From positions 1-47,397 of the forward strand of contig NZ_JAFBIS010000019.1 in the NCBI RefSeq assembly GCF_021531435.1: a stretch of 47,397 bases of DNA, given 5' to 3'. Source of the DNA: Oscillibacter valericigenes. Lineage in GTDB: Bacteria; Bacillota; Clostridia; Oscillospirales; Oscillospiraceae. Numbering within the stretch: position 1 is the first letter of the stretch; each line of letters begins with the position of its first letter. Below are positions 24,883-33,041 of this stretch, one piece after another. Below the pieces are notes generated by a model. The model was not told the origin of the DNA. It did no database searches and saw only the letters and a program-made list of their open reading frames with translations. Position numbers and translations under genes: made by a program.

Positions 24883-25974
24883 TTACTTAGGCTGGATGTA
24901 CCCCTTCTTGCACAGCAGCTCGGCCAGCAGCACCGCGCCGCCGGCAGCGCCCCGGAGGGTGTTGTGGCTCAGGCAGACGAACTTGTAGTCGTACTGGGTG
25001 TCAGGCCGCAGGCGGCCGATGGACACCGCCATGCCGTGCTCCAGGTTTCTGTCCAGACGGGTCTGGGGACGGTTTTCCTCCTCAAAATAGTGGAGGAACT
25101 GCTTAGGGGCGGAGGGCAGCTCCAGCTCCTGGGCAGGGCCCCGGAAGGCAGCCCAGTCGGCCTTGATCTGCTCGATGGAGGGCTTCTGGCCGTCCTTGAA
25201 CTTCATGAACACGGCGGCCATGTGGCCGTCCTGACAGGCCACCCGGAAGCACTGGGCAGTGATGGAGGGGCCTTCGGCCTTGACGATCTTGTCGCCCTCG
25301 ATATGGCCCCACAGCTTCAGAGGCTCCTGCTCGCTCTTTTCCTCCTCGCCACCGATGTAGGGGATGCAGTTATCCACCATCTCGGGCCAGCGCTGGAAGG
25401 TTTTGCCCGCGCCGGAGATAGCCTGATAGGTGCAGACCAGAGCCTGCTCCAGACCGTACTTCCGCAGGGGGTGCAGGGCGGGGACGTAGCTCTGGAGAGA
25501 GCAGTTGCTCTTGACGGCGATGAAGCCCCGCTTGGTACCCAGACGCTTGCGCTGGGCCTCAATGATGGCAATGTGGTCGGCGTTGATCTCGGGCACCACC
25601 ATGGGGACATCGTCGGTCCAGCGGTTGGCGGAGTTGTTGGAGACGATGGGGCATTCCAGCTTGGCGTACTTTTCCTCCAGCGCCCGGATCTCTTCCTTCT
25701 TCATATCCACGGCGCAGAAGCAGAAGTCCACCAGCTCCGACATCTTAGCGGCGTCGGCCTCGGCGTCCAGCACCACGATCTTCTTGGCCTCCTCGGGGCA
25801 GGGAATGTCCAGCGCCCAGCGGCCCTCCACGGCTTCCTCGTAGGTCTTTCCGGCGCTGCGGGCGCTGGCGGCGATGGCGGTGAGCTGGAACCAGGGGTGG
25901 TTTTCCATCAGGGTAATGAAGCGCTGGCCCACCATGCCCGTGCCTCCGATGATGCCGACTTTGTACTGTTTCAT
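24883..25974 (-). CDS. asd: Aspartate-semialdehyde dehydrogenase (archaeal/fungal-type)
   Basis: Asd reduces aspartyl phosphate to aspartate semialdehyde, the branch point to lysine, diaminopimelate, threonine and methionine. The 363-aa product has the NADP loop GIIGGTGMVGQRF, the catalytic Cys in KSNCSLQSYVPAL (about 155), and QAISGAGKTFQRWPEM. These motifs and the length fit the archaeal/yeast branch rather than the usual bacterial one; that branch is common in Clostridia. ATG follows AGGAGGAG. Its promoter overlaps that of the divergent SpoIID-like gene. Confidence 0.95.
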   Translation of the reverse strand: MKQYKVGIIGGTGMVGQRFITLMENHPWFQLTAIAASARSAGKTYEEAVEGRWALDIPCPEEAKKIVVLDAEADAAKMSELVDFCFCAVDMKKEEIRALEEKYAKLECPIVSNNSANRWTDDVPMVVPEINADHIAIIEAQRKRLGTKRGFIAVKSNCSLQSYVPALHPLRKYGLEQALVCTYQAISGAGKTFQRWPEMVDNCIPYIGGEEEKSEQEPLKLWGHIEGDKIVKAEGPSITAQCFRVACQDGHMAAVFMKFKDGQKPSIEQIKADWAAFRGPAQELELPSAPKQFLHYFEEENRPQTRLDRNLEHGMAVSIGRLRPDTQYDYKFVCLSHNTLRGAAGGAVLLAELLCKKGYIQPK

Positions 25975-26036
25975 GATGATCTCCTCCTGCTGTGATAGGC
26001 GGAAGCGAAAAGTAAAGGAGTTTCCGCCGATTTCTG

Positions 26037-26065
26037 TTGAATGCGCCCGGAAATTGTACTATAAT
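26037..26065 (+). promoter_or_regulatory. Promoter toward the SpoIID-like gene
   Basis: TTGAAT (26037-26042), 17-bp spacer, consensus TATAAT (26060-26065). It leaves a leader of about 115 nt. A further TATAAT at 26136-26141 lacks a good -35. Confidence 0.65.
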
Positions 26066-26086
26066 TAAACAGATAGCAATTCTGAA
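26058..26086 (-). promoter_or_regulatory. Promoter toward asd, overlapping the opposite -10
   Basis: Minus strand TTCAGA (26086-26081), 17-bp spacer, TATAGT (26063-26058). Its -10 uses four of the same base pairs as the plus-strand TATAAT. Confidence 0.45.
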
Positions 26087-26188
26087 TGAAAACCTGTGCC
26101 CTGTTCTTGCGGCGCGGACATTTGTATGCTTGTTGTATAATACCATGCTTTCTGCCCGCCGTCAAGGTGGCTGCTATTGGGAGGTTCC

Positions 26189-27856
26189 ATGAAAAAGAAG
26201 CTGCTGATGCTGTTTTTCGTTGTGACATTTTTCGCCTTTGGCGCGGTTTCCGCGTCCGCTGTGTCGGATGATACTGTCGTCGTAGGTCTGCGGTACGGCT
26301 CTACCGCCATGTTTTCCGCGAATTTGGAAAACGCTCTGGGCCGGGGATTCGAGTTTGGATATTTCGATGACGGCCTCTGCTTTGAATCATTAGGCTGGAC
26401 GGACGAGACCGCTATCTCCATGACCGCCGCCGGTGATATTTATATGAGCGGCAGCGGTACATATTCGTCTGACGGCGGCGGGGAATATCTGGGCCCCTGG
26501 CATGTTCAGATCGACGGCTTCGGGGACTACGAGGACGCGCTGGATGCCGCTGAGGAATACGGCGGATATCCCGCCTGGGTGAATTGGGAATACGTGGTTC
26601 GTGTAGGCTGTTATGGCTCCCGGGCCGAGGCGGAAGAAGCCGCCTATCAGCTGGGCGAGGGCTATGCGGAATGCTCTTCCTCCACCGGCGTGATGGTGAC
26701 GGTGACCCGCACCGCCCATGTGCTGTTCGAGTTCGACTGCGGCGGCATTTTGGATCTGGCGGTGCAGCCGGAGGGGAAGAAGGAGGAGACCTCCACCTGG
26801 TTCAAGGGCTATAAGTACAGCGGCGCGTTTGAGTATCCACGGATCACCGGCGGCAATTTGCATGTGTATAACGTGCTGGACCTGGAATCCTATGTAAAGG
26901 GTGTCATCCCCTACGAGATGAACGGGAACTGGCCCATGGAGGCGCTGAAGGCCCAGGCGGTCTGCGCCCGAACCTATGCCTGCCGGACCAGCAAGCACCA
27001 GGCGGCCTATGGCTTTGATGTGTGCAATACCACCGACTGTCAGGTCTATTACGGCCAGGGCAGCGGCGCGGTCTATGCGACGGAGCGAAGTGACGCGGCG
27101 GTGGAGGAGACCGAGGGCGAGCGGCTGTATTATTACGGCGACCTGGTGCAGGACGCTGTGTATCATTCCTCCGACGGCGGGGCAACCGAGGACGCGGCCA
27201 ATGTCTGGGGCACGGACAAGGGCTATCTGAAAGGGAAGGAAGACCCCTTCGAGAGTCAGATCAGCATTCCCAATTACAGCTATACCGTGACGTACACGGC
27301 TTCGGAGCTGACCTGGATCCTGGAGCAGAAGGGCTATACCATCGGCACGGTGAAGAACGTGTATGTCTCCGAGTACACCCCCATGGGCAACGTGAAGAAA
27401 TTGACCTTTGAGGGGAGCCGGAATACTGTGACGGTCAGCGGCGATACCTGCCGCACCATTTTTTACAGCAGTACCTACCAAAAGTCGGTGAACAGCATGC
27501 GTTTTTCCATCAACGGCGGCGGACCGTCCGGCGCCTCCGGCAGTGTGGTGGTCAACGGAAGCACGACGCTTGACGGGCTGGACGGCATTTCCGTCATTTC
27601 CGGCAGCGGAAAGGTCTCCAAGCTGGATGGCGGGAGCGCCAGCGTGATCACGTCCTCCGGTGTTTCGGAAGTAACAACATCGGGCGGCGGAAACGTCAAA
27701 CCCACCTCCTCCAACAACGGTACCTTTACCATTACCGGCACCGGAAACGGACACAATGTGGGCATGAGCCAGTACGGAGCCAAGGCTATGGCGGAGGCCG
27801 GTTATGACTACGAGGAGATCCTCGAATTCTATTATACGGACATCACCATTGGGTGA
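26189..27856 (+). CDS. Secreted SpoIID/LytB-domain protein with SPOR-like N-terminus
   Basis: The SpoIID/LytB fold is a lytic transglycosylase that cleaves glycan strands during engulfment and other wall remodelling. This 555-aa protein has a signal peptide (1-25), a region with a SPOR-like repeat ([20 protein letters not shown] and [18 protein letters not shown], about 105-160), then the SpoIID domain with [19 protein letters not shown] (catalytic Glu near 240) and [16 protein letters not shown]. It ends in [19 protein letters not shown] Ser/Gly/Thr-rich low-complexity insert (about 435-515) precedes this last motif. ATG at 26189 follows GGGAGG. It may be a vegetative paralogue; whether it is the engulfment SpoIID is not clear. 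Confidence 0.88.
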   Translation: MKKKLLMLFFVVTFFAFGAVSASAVSDDTVVVGLRYGSTAMFSANLENALGRGFEFGYFDDGLCFESLGWTDETAISMTAAGDIYMSGSGTYSSDGGGEYLGPWHVQIDGFGDYEDALDAAEEYGGYPAWVNWEYVVRVGCYGSRAEAEEAAYQLGEGYAECSSSTGVMVTVTRTAHVLFEFDCGGILDLAVQPEGKKEETSTWFKGYKYSGAFEYPRITGGNLHVYNVLDLESYVKGVIPYEMNGNWPMEALKAQAVCARTYACRTSKHQAAYGFDVCNTTDCQVYYGQGSGAVYATERSDAAVEETEGERLYYYGDLVQDAVYHSSDGGATEDAANVWGTDKGYLKGKEDPFESQISIPNYSYTVTYTASELTWILEQKGYTIGTVKNVYVSEYTPMGNVKKLTFEGSRNTVTVSGDTCRTIFYSSTYQKSVNSMRFSINGGGPSGASGSVVVNGSTTLDGLDGISVISGSGKVSKLDGGSASVITSSGVSEVTTSGGGNVKPTSSNNGTFTITGTGNGHNVGMSQYGAKAMAEAGYDYEEILEFYYTDITIG

Positions 27857-27870
27857 GAACAAGGAGTACC

Positions 27871-28896
27871 ATGAAAACCAGTGATTTTTACTATGACCTT
27901 CCCCAGGAGCTGATCGCCCAGACGCCCCTGGACAAGCGGGATTCCTCCCGCCTGATGACGCTGGACCGGATGACGGGGGAAACGGCGCATCATCACTTCT
28001 ATGAGCTGCCGGAGTTCCTGAATCCCGGCGACTGCCTGATTTTGAACGACTCCCGGGTGCTGCCCGCCCGTCTGCTGGGCCAGCGGCTGCCGGGCGGCGG
28101 CGCCTGCGAGGTGCTGCTGCTCATCGACCGGGGGGAGAAGACCTGGGAGTGCCTGGTGCGGCCCGGCCGGAAAATGCGCACCGGGGCGAAGCTGAGCTTC
28201 GGCAACGGCGAGCTGACGGCCGAGGTCGTGGGCGAGGTGGAGGGCGGCAACCGCCTGGTCCGCTTCGACTACGAGGGCATCTTCCTGGAGGTGCTGGAGC
28301 ACCTGGGAAAAATGCCTCTGCCGCCCTATATCAAGGAGGAGCTGCAGGATCAGGAGCGGTATCAGACGGTCTACTCAAAGGTCCTGGGCAGCGCGGCGGC
28401 TCCTACGGCGGGTCTGCACTTTACGCCGGAGCTGCTGGAGAAGATCGCGGCAAAAGGCGTCGGCATCGGCTATGTGACCCTCCATGTGGGCCTGGGTACC
28501 TTCCGGCCCGTGAAGGAGGAGGAGATCACCGACCACGAGATGCACAGCGAATACTGCGTGATCTCACAGGAGACGGCGGACCTTATTAACCGTACCAAGG
28601 CGAACGGCGGGCGGTGCATTTGCGTGGGGACCACTTCCTGCCGGACGCTGGAATCCTGGGCGGCGGAGGACGGCCATATGGAACCGAAGGCCGGATGGAC
28701 GAATATCTATATCTATCCCGGCTACAAGTTCAAGGTCATGGATGGTTTGGTGACCAACTTCCACCTGCCGGAGAGCACGCTGATCATGCTGGTGTCCGCC
28801 TTCGCGGGCCGGGAGCACGTTCTGGCGGCCTACCGGAAGGCGGTGGAGGAGAAATACCGGTTCTTCTCCTTCGGCGACGCGATGTTCATTTCATAA
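27871..28896 (+). CDS. queA: S-adenosylmethionine:tRNA ribosyltransferase-isomerase
   Basis: QueA transfers the ribosyl part of SAM to preQ1 in tRNA to form epoxyqueuosine. The 341-aa product begins [11 protein letters not shown] and shows [39 protein letters not shown] and [20 protein letters not shown], all diagnostic. ATG at 27871 follows AAGGAG. tgt, its pathway partner, lies 1.8 kb downstream, separated by a metal exporter cassette. Confidence 0.97.
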   Translation: MKTSDFYYDLPQELIAQTPLDKRDSSRLMTLDRMTGETAHHHFYELPEFLNPGDCLILNDSRVLPARLLGQRLPGGGACEVLLLIDRGEKTWECLVRPGRKMRTGAKLSFGNGELTAEVVGEVEGGNRLVRFDYEGIFLEVLEHLGKMPLPPYIKEELQDQERYQTVYSKVLGSAAAPTAGLHFTPELLEKIAAKGVGIGYVTLHVGLGTFRPVKEEEITDHEMHSEYCVISQETADLINRTKANGGRCICVGTTSCRTLESWAAEDGHMEPKAGWTNIYIYPGYKFKVMDGLVTNFHLPESTLIMLVSAFAGREHVLAAYRKAVEEKYRFFSFGDAMFIS

Positions 28897-28906
28897 AAAG
28901 GTTCCG

Positions 28907-28941
28907 AACGCCCTGGACCTGACGGCCTGGGGCGTTTGTTT
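28907..28941 (+). terminator. Intrinsic terminator of queA
   Basis: AACGCCC (28907-28913) pairs with GGGCGTT (28930-28936), followed by TGTTTAT. It is an imperfect stem. Confidence 0.6.
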
Positions 28942-28967
28942 ATAAAAAATTTCAGAGTTAGGTAAAA

Positions 28968-29015
28968 CAAACGTTTGCGAAACAACTTGACAGGCCTATT
29001 TGCATATGCTAAGGT
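28968..29015 (+). promoter_or_regulatory. Promoter of the NiCo-riboswitch transcript
   Basis: TTGACA (28987-28992), 17-bp spacer, TAAGGT (29010-29015). A 10-bp perfect palindrome CAAACGTTTG (28968-28977) lies just upstream of the -35 and could bind a regulator. Confidence 0.55.
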
Positions 29016-29069
29016 ATGGATAACCCTCTTTGCACTGCATCACGCTTTTTCTGAAAAAGCGCCGGACAA

Positions 29070-29160
29070 CAGTACAAACTGAGCAGACGGCGGGCCGGGA
29101 GCCCGTGCGTCGGGCCGTCTATGACGGCAGCGGATGAATGAAACACATCTGCGGGACAGT
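29070..29160 (+). ncRNA. NiCo (czcD) riboswitch aptamer, Ni2+/Co2+ sensing
   Basis: The region matches the NiCo class, as I remember its consensus, in order: ACTGAGCAG (29078-29086), a variable hairpin with GGGC/GCCC, the bulged GGCAGCGGATG (29126-29136; GGCAACAGATG in the published type), and CACATCTGCGGGACAGT (29144-29160). The outer ACTG/CAGT and the GATG/CATC pairings form the four-way-junction arms. It lies upstream of a CDF metal exporter and its 3' arm is shared with a terminator, so metal binding should switch the gene on. Confidence 0.85.
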
Positions 29161-29188
29161 GCGACCTGTGCCGCGGGTGTGTTTTTTT
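29142..29188 (+). terminator. Riboswitch-controlled terminator
   Basis: AACACATCTGCGG (29142-29154) pairs with CCGCGGGTGTGTT (29171-29183), capped by ACAG/CTGT and followed by seven T. It uses the last aptamer strands, so the aptamer and the terminator exclude each other. Confidence 0.88.
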
Positions 29189-29262
29189 GCTATGTATAGC
29201 GAAAAATGATGATGAGCCATTTCCTCGCCCCTTGCGGGGCAACCGGAAATGACGCACAAAAT

Positions 29263-29333
29263 CTTCATGCACAACAGGGCTTTCCACTGTTGATCGGTAT
29301 ACCTTTCTATGCATGAAGTTTTGCACCTTTTTT
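29263..29333 (+). promoter_or_regulatory. Second structured leader element with T-rich tail
   Basis: CTTCATGCA (29263-29271) pairs perfectly with TGCATGAAG (29310-29318); inside, CAACAG (29272-29277) pairs with CTGTTG (29287-29292). TTTTGCACCTTTTTT follows, so it could act as a second attenuator between riboswitch and gene. A smaller GCCCCTTGCGGGGC hairpin precedes it at 29227-29240. Confidence 0.5.
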
Positions 29334-29400
29334 GCGGGACAGGATGTCACCGATGAAGTGCCATAGAGCTATCTGCCAACAAGATTTCGGGAGGTAACTT

Positions 29401-30285
29401 ATGGATCCAAAACAGCATGAAAAGGTAGCAGTCAGCGTTTCCACAATCACCATCGTCATCAACCTGGCCCTGGCGGGCTTCAAATTCCTGGCGGGTTTTC
29501 TGGCCCGTTCCGGCGCCATGATCTCCGATGCCGTCCACTCGGCGTCGGATGTACTGGCGACCCTCATCGTCATACTGGGCGTGAAGCTGGCGGGCCGGGA
29601 CGCCGACCGGAACCATCCCTACGGCCATGAGCGGTTAGAGTGCGTGGCGGCCCTGATCCTGGCCATTATCCTGGGCGCTACGGGCCTTGGCATCGGCTGG
29701 AGCGGCATCCGGAAGATCACCGGTGGCGAGGCTTTGGTGGTACCGGGCACATTGGCTCTGATCGCCGCAGTGGTCTCCATCGTGGTGAAGGAGGCCATGT
29801 TTTGGTACACCTGGCTGGCGGCGAAAAAAATCAACTCCAGCGCGCTGAAGGCGGAGGCGTGGCACCACCGCTCCGACGCCCTATCCTCCGTGGGAAGCTT
29901 CGCGGGCATCCTGGGCGCCCGGTTGGGATTTCCCGCCCTGGACCCTGTTGCCAGCGTGGTCATCTGCCTTTTTATCCTGAAAGCCGCTTGGGACATTCTG
30001 TCCGACGCACTCGGCAAAATGACCGACCGCGCCTGCCCGCCTGCCTTGGAAAAGGAGATGGCGGACGCTATTCTGGCCCAGCCCGGCGTATTGGGCCTGG
30101 ATACCCTGAATACCCGGCTGTTCGGCGACCGGGTGTATGTGGATGTGGAGATCCAGGCCGACGGCGACCTGCCGCTGAAAGTGACCCACGCTACCGCCCA
30201 GGCGGTCCACGACGCCTTGGAATGCCAGTTCCCGCAGGTGAAGCACTGCATGGTACATGTGAATCCGGCGGAAACCACCGCCTGA
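29401..30285 (+). CDS. Cation diffusion facilitator (CDF) metal exporter
   Basis: CDF proteins export divalent metals by proton antiport. The 294-aa product has six membrane segments (within 10-205) with both metal-site motifs: HSASD in DAVHSASDVLA (about 43-53) and HRSDALSS (about 160). A cytoplasmic dimerisation domain (about 210-290) carries several His. The NiCo riboswitch upstream points to Ni2+ or Co2+ as inducer and probable substrate, although family motifs alone would equally allow Zn2+, Fe2+ or Mn2+. GGGAGG precedes the ATG. The leader is nearly 400 nt from the likely transcription start. Confidence 0.93.
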   Translation: MDPKQHEKVAVSVSTITIVINLALAGFKFLAGFLARSGAMISDAVHSASDVLATLIVILGVKLAGRDADRNHPYGHERLECVAALILAIILGATGLGIGWSGIRKITGGEALVVPGTLALIAAVVSIVVKEAMFWYTWLAAKKINSSALKAEAWHHRSDALSSVGSFAGILGARLGFPALDPVASVVICLFILKAAWDILSDALGKMTDRACPPALEKEMADAILAQPGVLGLDTLNTRLFGDRVYVDVEIQADGDLPLKVTHATAQAVHDALECQFPQVKHCMVHVNPAETTA

Positions 30286-30287
30286 TG

Positions 30288-30320
30288 AAAGGCCGCCGCT
30301 TTAACGCGGCGGCCTTTTTT
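30288..30320 (+). terminator. Intrinsic terminator of the CDF gene
   Basis: A 12-bp perfect stem AAAGGCCGCCGC with its complement, 6-nt loop, six T. Confidence 0.93.
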
Positions 30321-30324
30321 CGTC

Positions 30325-30353
30325 TTGCGCCGGTGGAGAGGGTGTACTATAAT
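30325..30353 (+). promoter_or_regulatory. Promoter of the TfoX-C gene and tgt
   Basis: TTGCGC (30325-30330), 17-bp spacer, consensus TATAAT (30348-30353), 30 nt before the start. Confidence 0.65.
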
Positions 30354-30382
30354 GAAAAACAGCAGAAAATCGGAGGTGCGGC

Positions 30383-30667
30383 ATGGAACTGACAGAGCTT
30401 CCCAATATCGGCCCTGTTTTAGCGGACAATCTGCGCCGGATAGGTATCACCACAGCGGAGGAACTGCGCTCTGCGGGCGCCTGCGAAGCCTGGCTCCGCA
30501 TCCGTACCCAGGTGGACCGCGGCGCCTGCTTCCACCAGCTTACCGCCCTGGCGGGCGCGGAGGCGGGAATCCCGAAGAAGGAGCTGCCCCCGGAGCGGAG
30601 AGCCGAACTGAAAGCCTTTTTTGACCAACATACCAAATCCAAAAGAAACGAGAAAAACGATGTTTAA
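30383..30667 (+). CDS. TfoX C-terminal domain protein
   Basis: The 94-aa product is a stand-alone TfoX/Sxy C-terminal domain: LTELPNIGPVLADNLRRIGI (helix-hairpin-helix-like) then a helical remainder with LTALAGAEAG. In gammaproteobacteria the full protein activates competence; the isolated domain has no known role in Firmicutes. ATG follows CGGAGG. The tgt start lies inside its last codons (8-nt overlap), so translation of tgt may depend on it. Confidence 0.85.
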   Translation: MELTELPNIGPVLADNLRRIGITTAEELRSAGACEAWLRIRTQVDRGACFHQLTALAGAEAGIPKKELPPERRAELKAFFDQHTKSKRNEKNDV

Positions 30668-31793
30668 AGTTTTAAAGACCGACGGCCGCGCTCGGCGCGG
30701 TGAATTTTCCTGCGCCCACGGCGGCACCGTTCAGACCCCTGTCTTTATGAACGTGGGCACCCAGGCCGCCATCAAGGGCGGCGTCTCCGCCCATGACCTG
30801 AAAGAGGTGGGGTGCCAGATCGAGCTCAGCAACACCTACCACCTGCACCTGCGCCCCGGCGATAAGATCGTGCGGCAGATGGGGGGCCTCCACAAGTTTA
30901 TGGACTGGGACGGCCCCATTCTGACGGACTCCGGCGGATTTCAGGTGTTCTCCCTGGCCTCCCTGCGGAAGATCAAGGAGGAGGGGGTCTATTTCTCCTC
31001 CCATATCGACGGCCATAAAATTTTCATGGGCCCGGAGGAGTCCATGCAGATCCAGTCCAACCTTGGCAGCGACATCGCCATGGCCTTTGACGAGTGCGTG
31101 GAGAACCCCGCGCGGTATGAGTACGCCAAAGCCAGCTGTGAGCGGACCCTGCGCTGGCTGGAGCGGTGCAAGGCGGAGCATGACCGGCTGAACAGTCTGC
31201 CGGATACCGTGAACCCGAAGCAGATGCTGTTCGGCATCAACCAGGGCGCCACGTTTGCGGACCTGCGGGCCTGGCATATGCAGCAGATCGCCGGGATCGA
31301 CTGCGACGGCTTCGCCATCGGCGGCCTGGCTGTGGGCGAACCCGCCGAGGTCATGTATGAGATGATTGACGTGGTAGAGCCCTATATGCCCCAGGACAAG
31401 CCCCGGTATCTCATGGGCGTTGGCACCCCCAGCAACATCATCGAGGCCGTCAGCCGGGGCGTGGACTTTTTTGACTGCGTGATGCCCTCCCGCAACGGAC
31501 GCCATGGCAAGCTCTTCACCTGGGAAGGGACGGTCAACATCATGAATGAGAAGTACCAGACTGATGACCGGCCCATCAGCGAAAGCTGCGGGTGTCCGGT
31601 GTGCCGGAGCTTCTCACGGGCTTATCTGCGCCACCTCTTCAAGGCGGACGAGGTGCTGGCCCTGCGGCTGGCGGTGCTCCACAACCTGTATTTTTACAAC
31701 GATTTGATGGCGCATATTCGTCAGGCCATCGATGAGGGTACTTTCCGGCAGTTCCGGGAACGGTACAGCGGACGGCTGGAGGAGCGGGTATAA
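30660..31793 (+). CDS. tgt: tRNA-guanine transglycosylase
   Basis: Tgt exchanges guanine 34 for preQ1 in GUN-anticodon tRNAs, the step before QueA. The 377-aa product has TDSGGFQVFSLA (catalytic and base-recognition site, about 88-100), GGLAVGEP, DCVMPSRNGRHG, and the zinc site CGCPVCRSFSRAYLRHL with the later His in LAVLHNLYF. ATG at 30660 overlaps the TfoX-C gene and has no good Shine-Dalgarno of its own, which fits coupling. Confidence 0.96.
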   Translation: MFKVLKTDGRARRGEFSCAHGGTVQTPVFMNVGTQAAIKGGVSAHDLKEVGCQIELSNTYHLHLRPGDKIVRQMGGLHKFMDWDGPILTDSGGFQVFSLASLRKIKEEGVYFSSHIDGHKIFMGPEESMQIQSNLGSDIAMAFDECVENPARYEYAKASCERTLRWLERCKAEHDRLNSLPDTVNPKQMLFGINQGATFADLRAWHMQQIAGIDCDGFAIGGLAVGEPAEVMYEMIDVVEPYMPQDKPRYLMGVGTPSNIIEAVSRGVDFFDCVMPSRNGRHGKLFTWEGTVNIMNEKYQTDDRPISESCGCPVCRSFSRAYLRHLFKADEVLALRLAVLHNLYFYNDLMAHIRQAIDEGTFRQFRERYSGRLEERV

Positions 31794-31803
31794 AAGAAAG
31801 GAC

Positions 31804-31831
31804 TTGCAAAACCGCTGAACTCTGCTATAAT
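31804..31831 (+). promoter_or_regulatory. Promoter of yajC
   Basis: TTGCAA (31804-31809), 16-bp spacer, TATAAT (31826-31831) with extended TGC before it. It starts only 10 nt after the tgt stop. Confidence 0.75.
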
Positions 31832-31893
31832 GTTGTCGTTGTATATTTATAAATTCGCGAAGAAGAATCACGAAGGAAAAGGAGTTTTTGGAC

Positions 31894-32283
31894 ATGAATG
31901 AAAGTACCTCTATGATTGTTATGATCGTGCTGATGTTCGCGATCATGTACTTCCTGATGATCCGCCCCGAAAACAAGCGCAAGAAGAAGGCACAGGAGAT
32001 GCGCGACAGCCTGAAGAAGGGCGACGTCATCACCAGCATTGGCGGCATCGTGGGCAAGATCGTCCAGGTGAACAAGGATACCATTATTATTGAGACCAGC
32101 GAAGACCGGGTCCGCATGGAGCTGACCAAGTGGGCTGTGTCCTCCGTGGGCGTCCAGACCGGCGAGCAGCCCGACCAGCCCAAGAAGAGTGAGAAGAAGG
32201 AAGAAGAGGCCCCCACCGAGGAGCCCGCTGAAATCGCCGAGACCGCTGAGACTGCTGAGGCGTCTGAGGCGGAAGAAAAGTAA
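31894..32283 (+). CDS. yajC: Preprotein translocase subunit YajC
   Basis: YajC is a small accessory subunit of the SecDF-YajC complex. The 129-aa product has one membrane helix (about 6-25, MIVMIVLMFAIMYFLMIRP), the basic KRKKK stretch, and the KKGDVITSIGGIVGKI core. The tail after 85 is a Glu/Pro/Lys-rich low-complexity extension longer than usual. ATG at 31894 follows AAAGGAG by 9 nt; the TTG at 31888 is too close. The order queA-tgt-yajC is conserved in bacteria. Confidence 0.95.
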   Translation: MNESTSMIVMIVLMFAIMYFLMIRPENKRKKKAQEMRDSLKKGDVITSIGGIVGKIVQVNKDTIIIETSEDRVRMELTKWAVSSVGVQTGEQPDQPKKSEKKEEEAPTEEPAEIAETAETAEASEAEEK

Positions 32284-32300
32284 GACTGACAGTCATAAAT

Positions 32301-32354
32301 AAGACCTCCCTTGGAATATGCTCAAGTAACGAGCAGTGCAAGGGAGGTCTTTTT
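32301..32354 (+). terminator. Long hairpin after yajC that contains the next gene's RBS
   Basis: AAGACCTCCCTTG (32301-32313) pairs perfectly with CAAGGGAGGTCTT (32339-32351); an inner TGCTC/GAGCA pair closes the loop. TTTT follows, so it can terminate. The 3' arm carries GGGAGG, the ribosome site of the gene starting at 32355. Confidence 0.85.
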
Positions 32355-32750
32355 ATGGCAAAAGGAGGGAAGGCGGCGTCGGGCATCCTGCGGGGCGTTT
32401 CGGCTGCGCTGGTGTTGTACTTGGGCGGGACGGCTCTGCTGGCTCTGCTGGTCGTTCGGGACACTATCCCCGAGGGCACCGCGTTCCCGGTGCTGGCGGT
32501 ATTGTGCGTGTTGTCAGCCCTGTGCGGAGGGCTTTTGGTGGGTCTGGCCATGCCGCCAATGCCCGGAGCACTGGCTGCGGCAGCCTGCTTTTCCGGTGTG
32601 CTTCTGGCGGTGGGCGCCACCTGCTGGCAGGGCATTGCCTGGATGGGACACGGAGGGATCCTGCTGGCTTGCGCCCTGGCCGGAGGCGTGCTGGCGGGGC
32701 TTCTGTCCGGCAGCAGACGGGGCCGCCGGCGGAAGGGGAGGCGGAAATGA
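32355..32750 (+). CDS. TIGR04086 family membrane protein
   Basis: The 131-aa product has four hydrophobic segments (about 14-34, 43-65, 70-90, 98-118) and a basic tail (RRGRRRKGRRK), the layout of TIGR04086 proteins, which usually sit beside yajC in Clostridia. Function unknown. The ATG directly follows the T run of the yajC hairpin and its GGGAGG lies inside the stem, so translation should be hindered unless the stem opens. Confidence 0.85.
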   Translation: MAKGGKAASGILRGVSAALVLYLGGTALLALLVVRDTIPEGTAFPVLAVLCVLSALCGGLLVGLAMPPMPGALAAAACFSGVLLAVGATCWQGIAWMGHGGILLACALAGGVLAGLLSGSRRGRRRKGRRK

Positions 32751-32786
32751 TAAAAAAGCCAGCCTTGTGAAATTATACAAATTTTG

Positions 32787-32816
32787 AAAAGACCGCCGTT
32801 TTTGCGGCGGTTTTTC
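32787..32816 (+). terminator. Intrinsic terminator of the TIGR04086 gene
   Basis: ACCGCCG (32792-32798) pairs with CGGCGGT (32805-32811), followed by TTTT. Confidence 0.85.
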
Positions 32817-32934
32817 CTGTGTGCTGGTCATTTGACGGCGATGGGGAAGCAGACGGCAGATATAGATTGCCTGGCTTCCGCTTTCCCCCAAATGTGGACT
32901 TTGCGGAAGGAGGACCGGCCCCTTGCTCACCCCG

Positions 32935-33041
32935 GTTTATAAGGTTAACATAATAATGTTTACATAACATTTTGTGATAAATCACGAAAAACTTCTTTTT
33001 CAGGTAAATTCCTTGATAAATATGGAAAATTGAACTATATT
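32935..33041 (+). promoter_or_regulatory. AT-rich regulatory region and promoter upstream of spoIIM-xerD
   Basis: TTGATA (33013-33018), 17-bp spacer and TATATT (33036-33041) form a good promoter. Upstream are dyads: AATGT-7-ACATT near 32954 and TTGTGAT-AA-ATCACGA near 32973; GGTTAAC at 32942 recurs inverted as GTTAACC at 33061. The stretch is far more AT-rich than its surroundings. 32817-32934 holds no feature I can name. Confidence 0.5.

Noticed and set aside
26087-26188. Small ORF starting MKTCALFLRRGHLY upstream of the SpoIID-like gene
   Set aside because: No ribosome site, and it overlaps the SpoIID-like start in another frame.
29009-29350. Antisense 113-codon frame over the riboswitch
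   Set aside because: It covers conserved RNA structure and has no translation signals or family match.
32970-32995. Rex operator from TTGTGATAAATCACGAA
   Set aside because: The half-sites are two bases closer than in the 18-bp Rex operator and one half is imperfect; left as an unassigned dyad.
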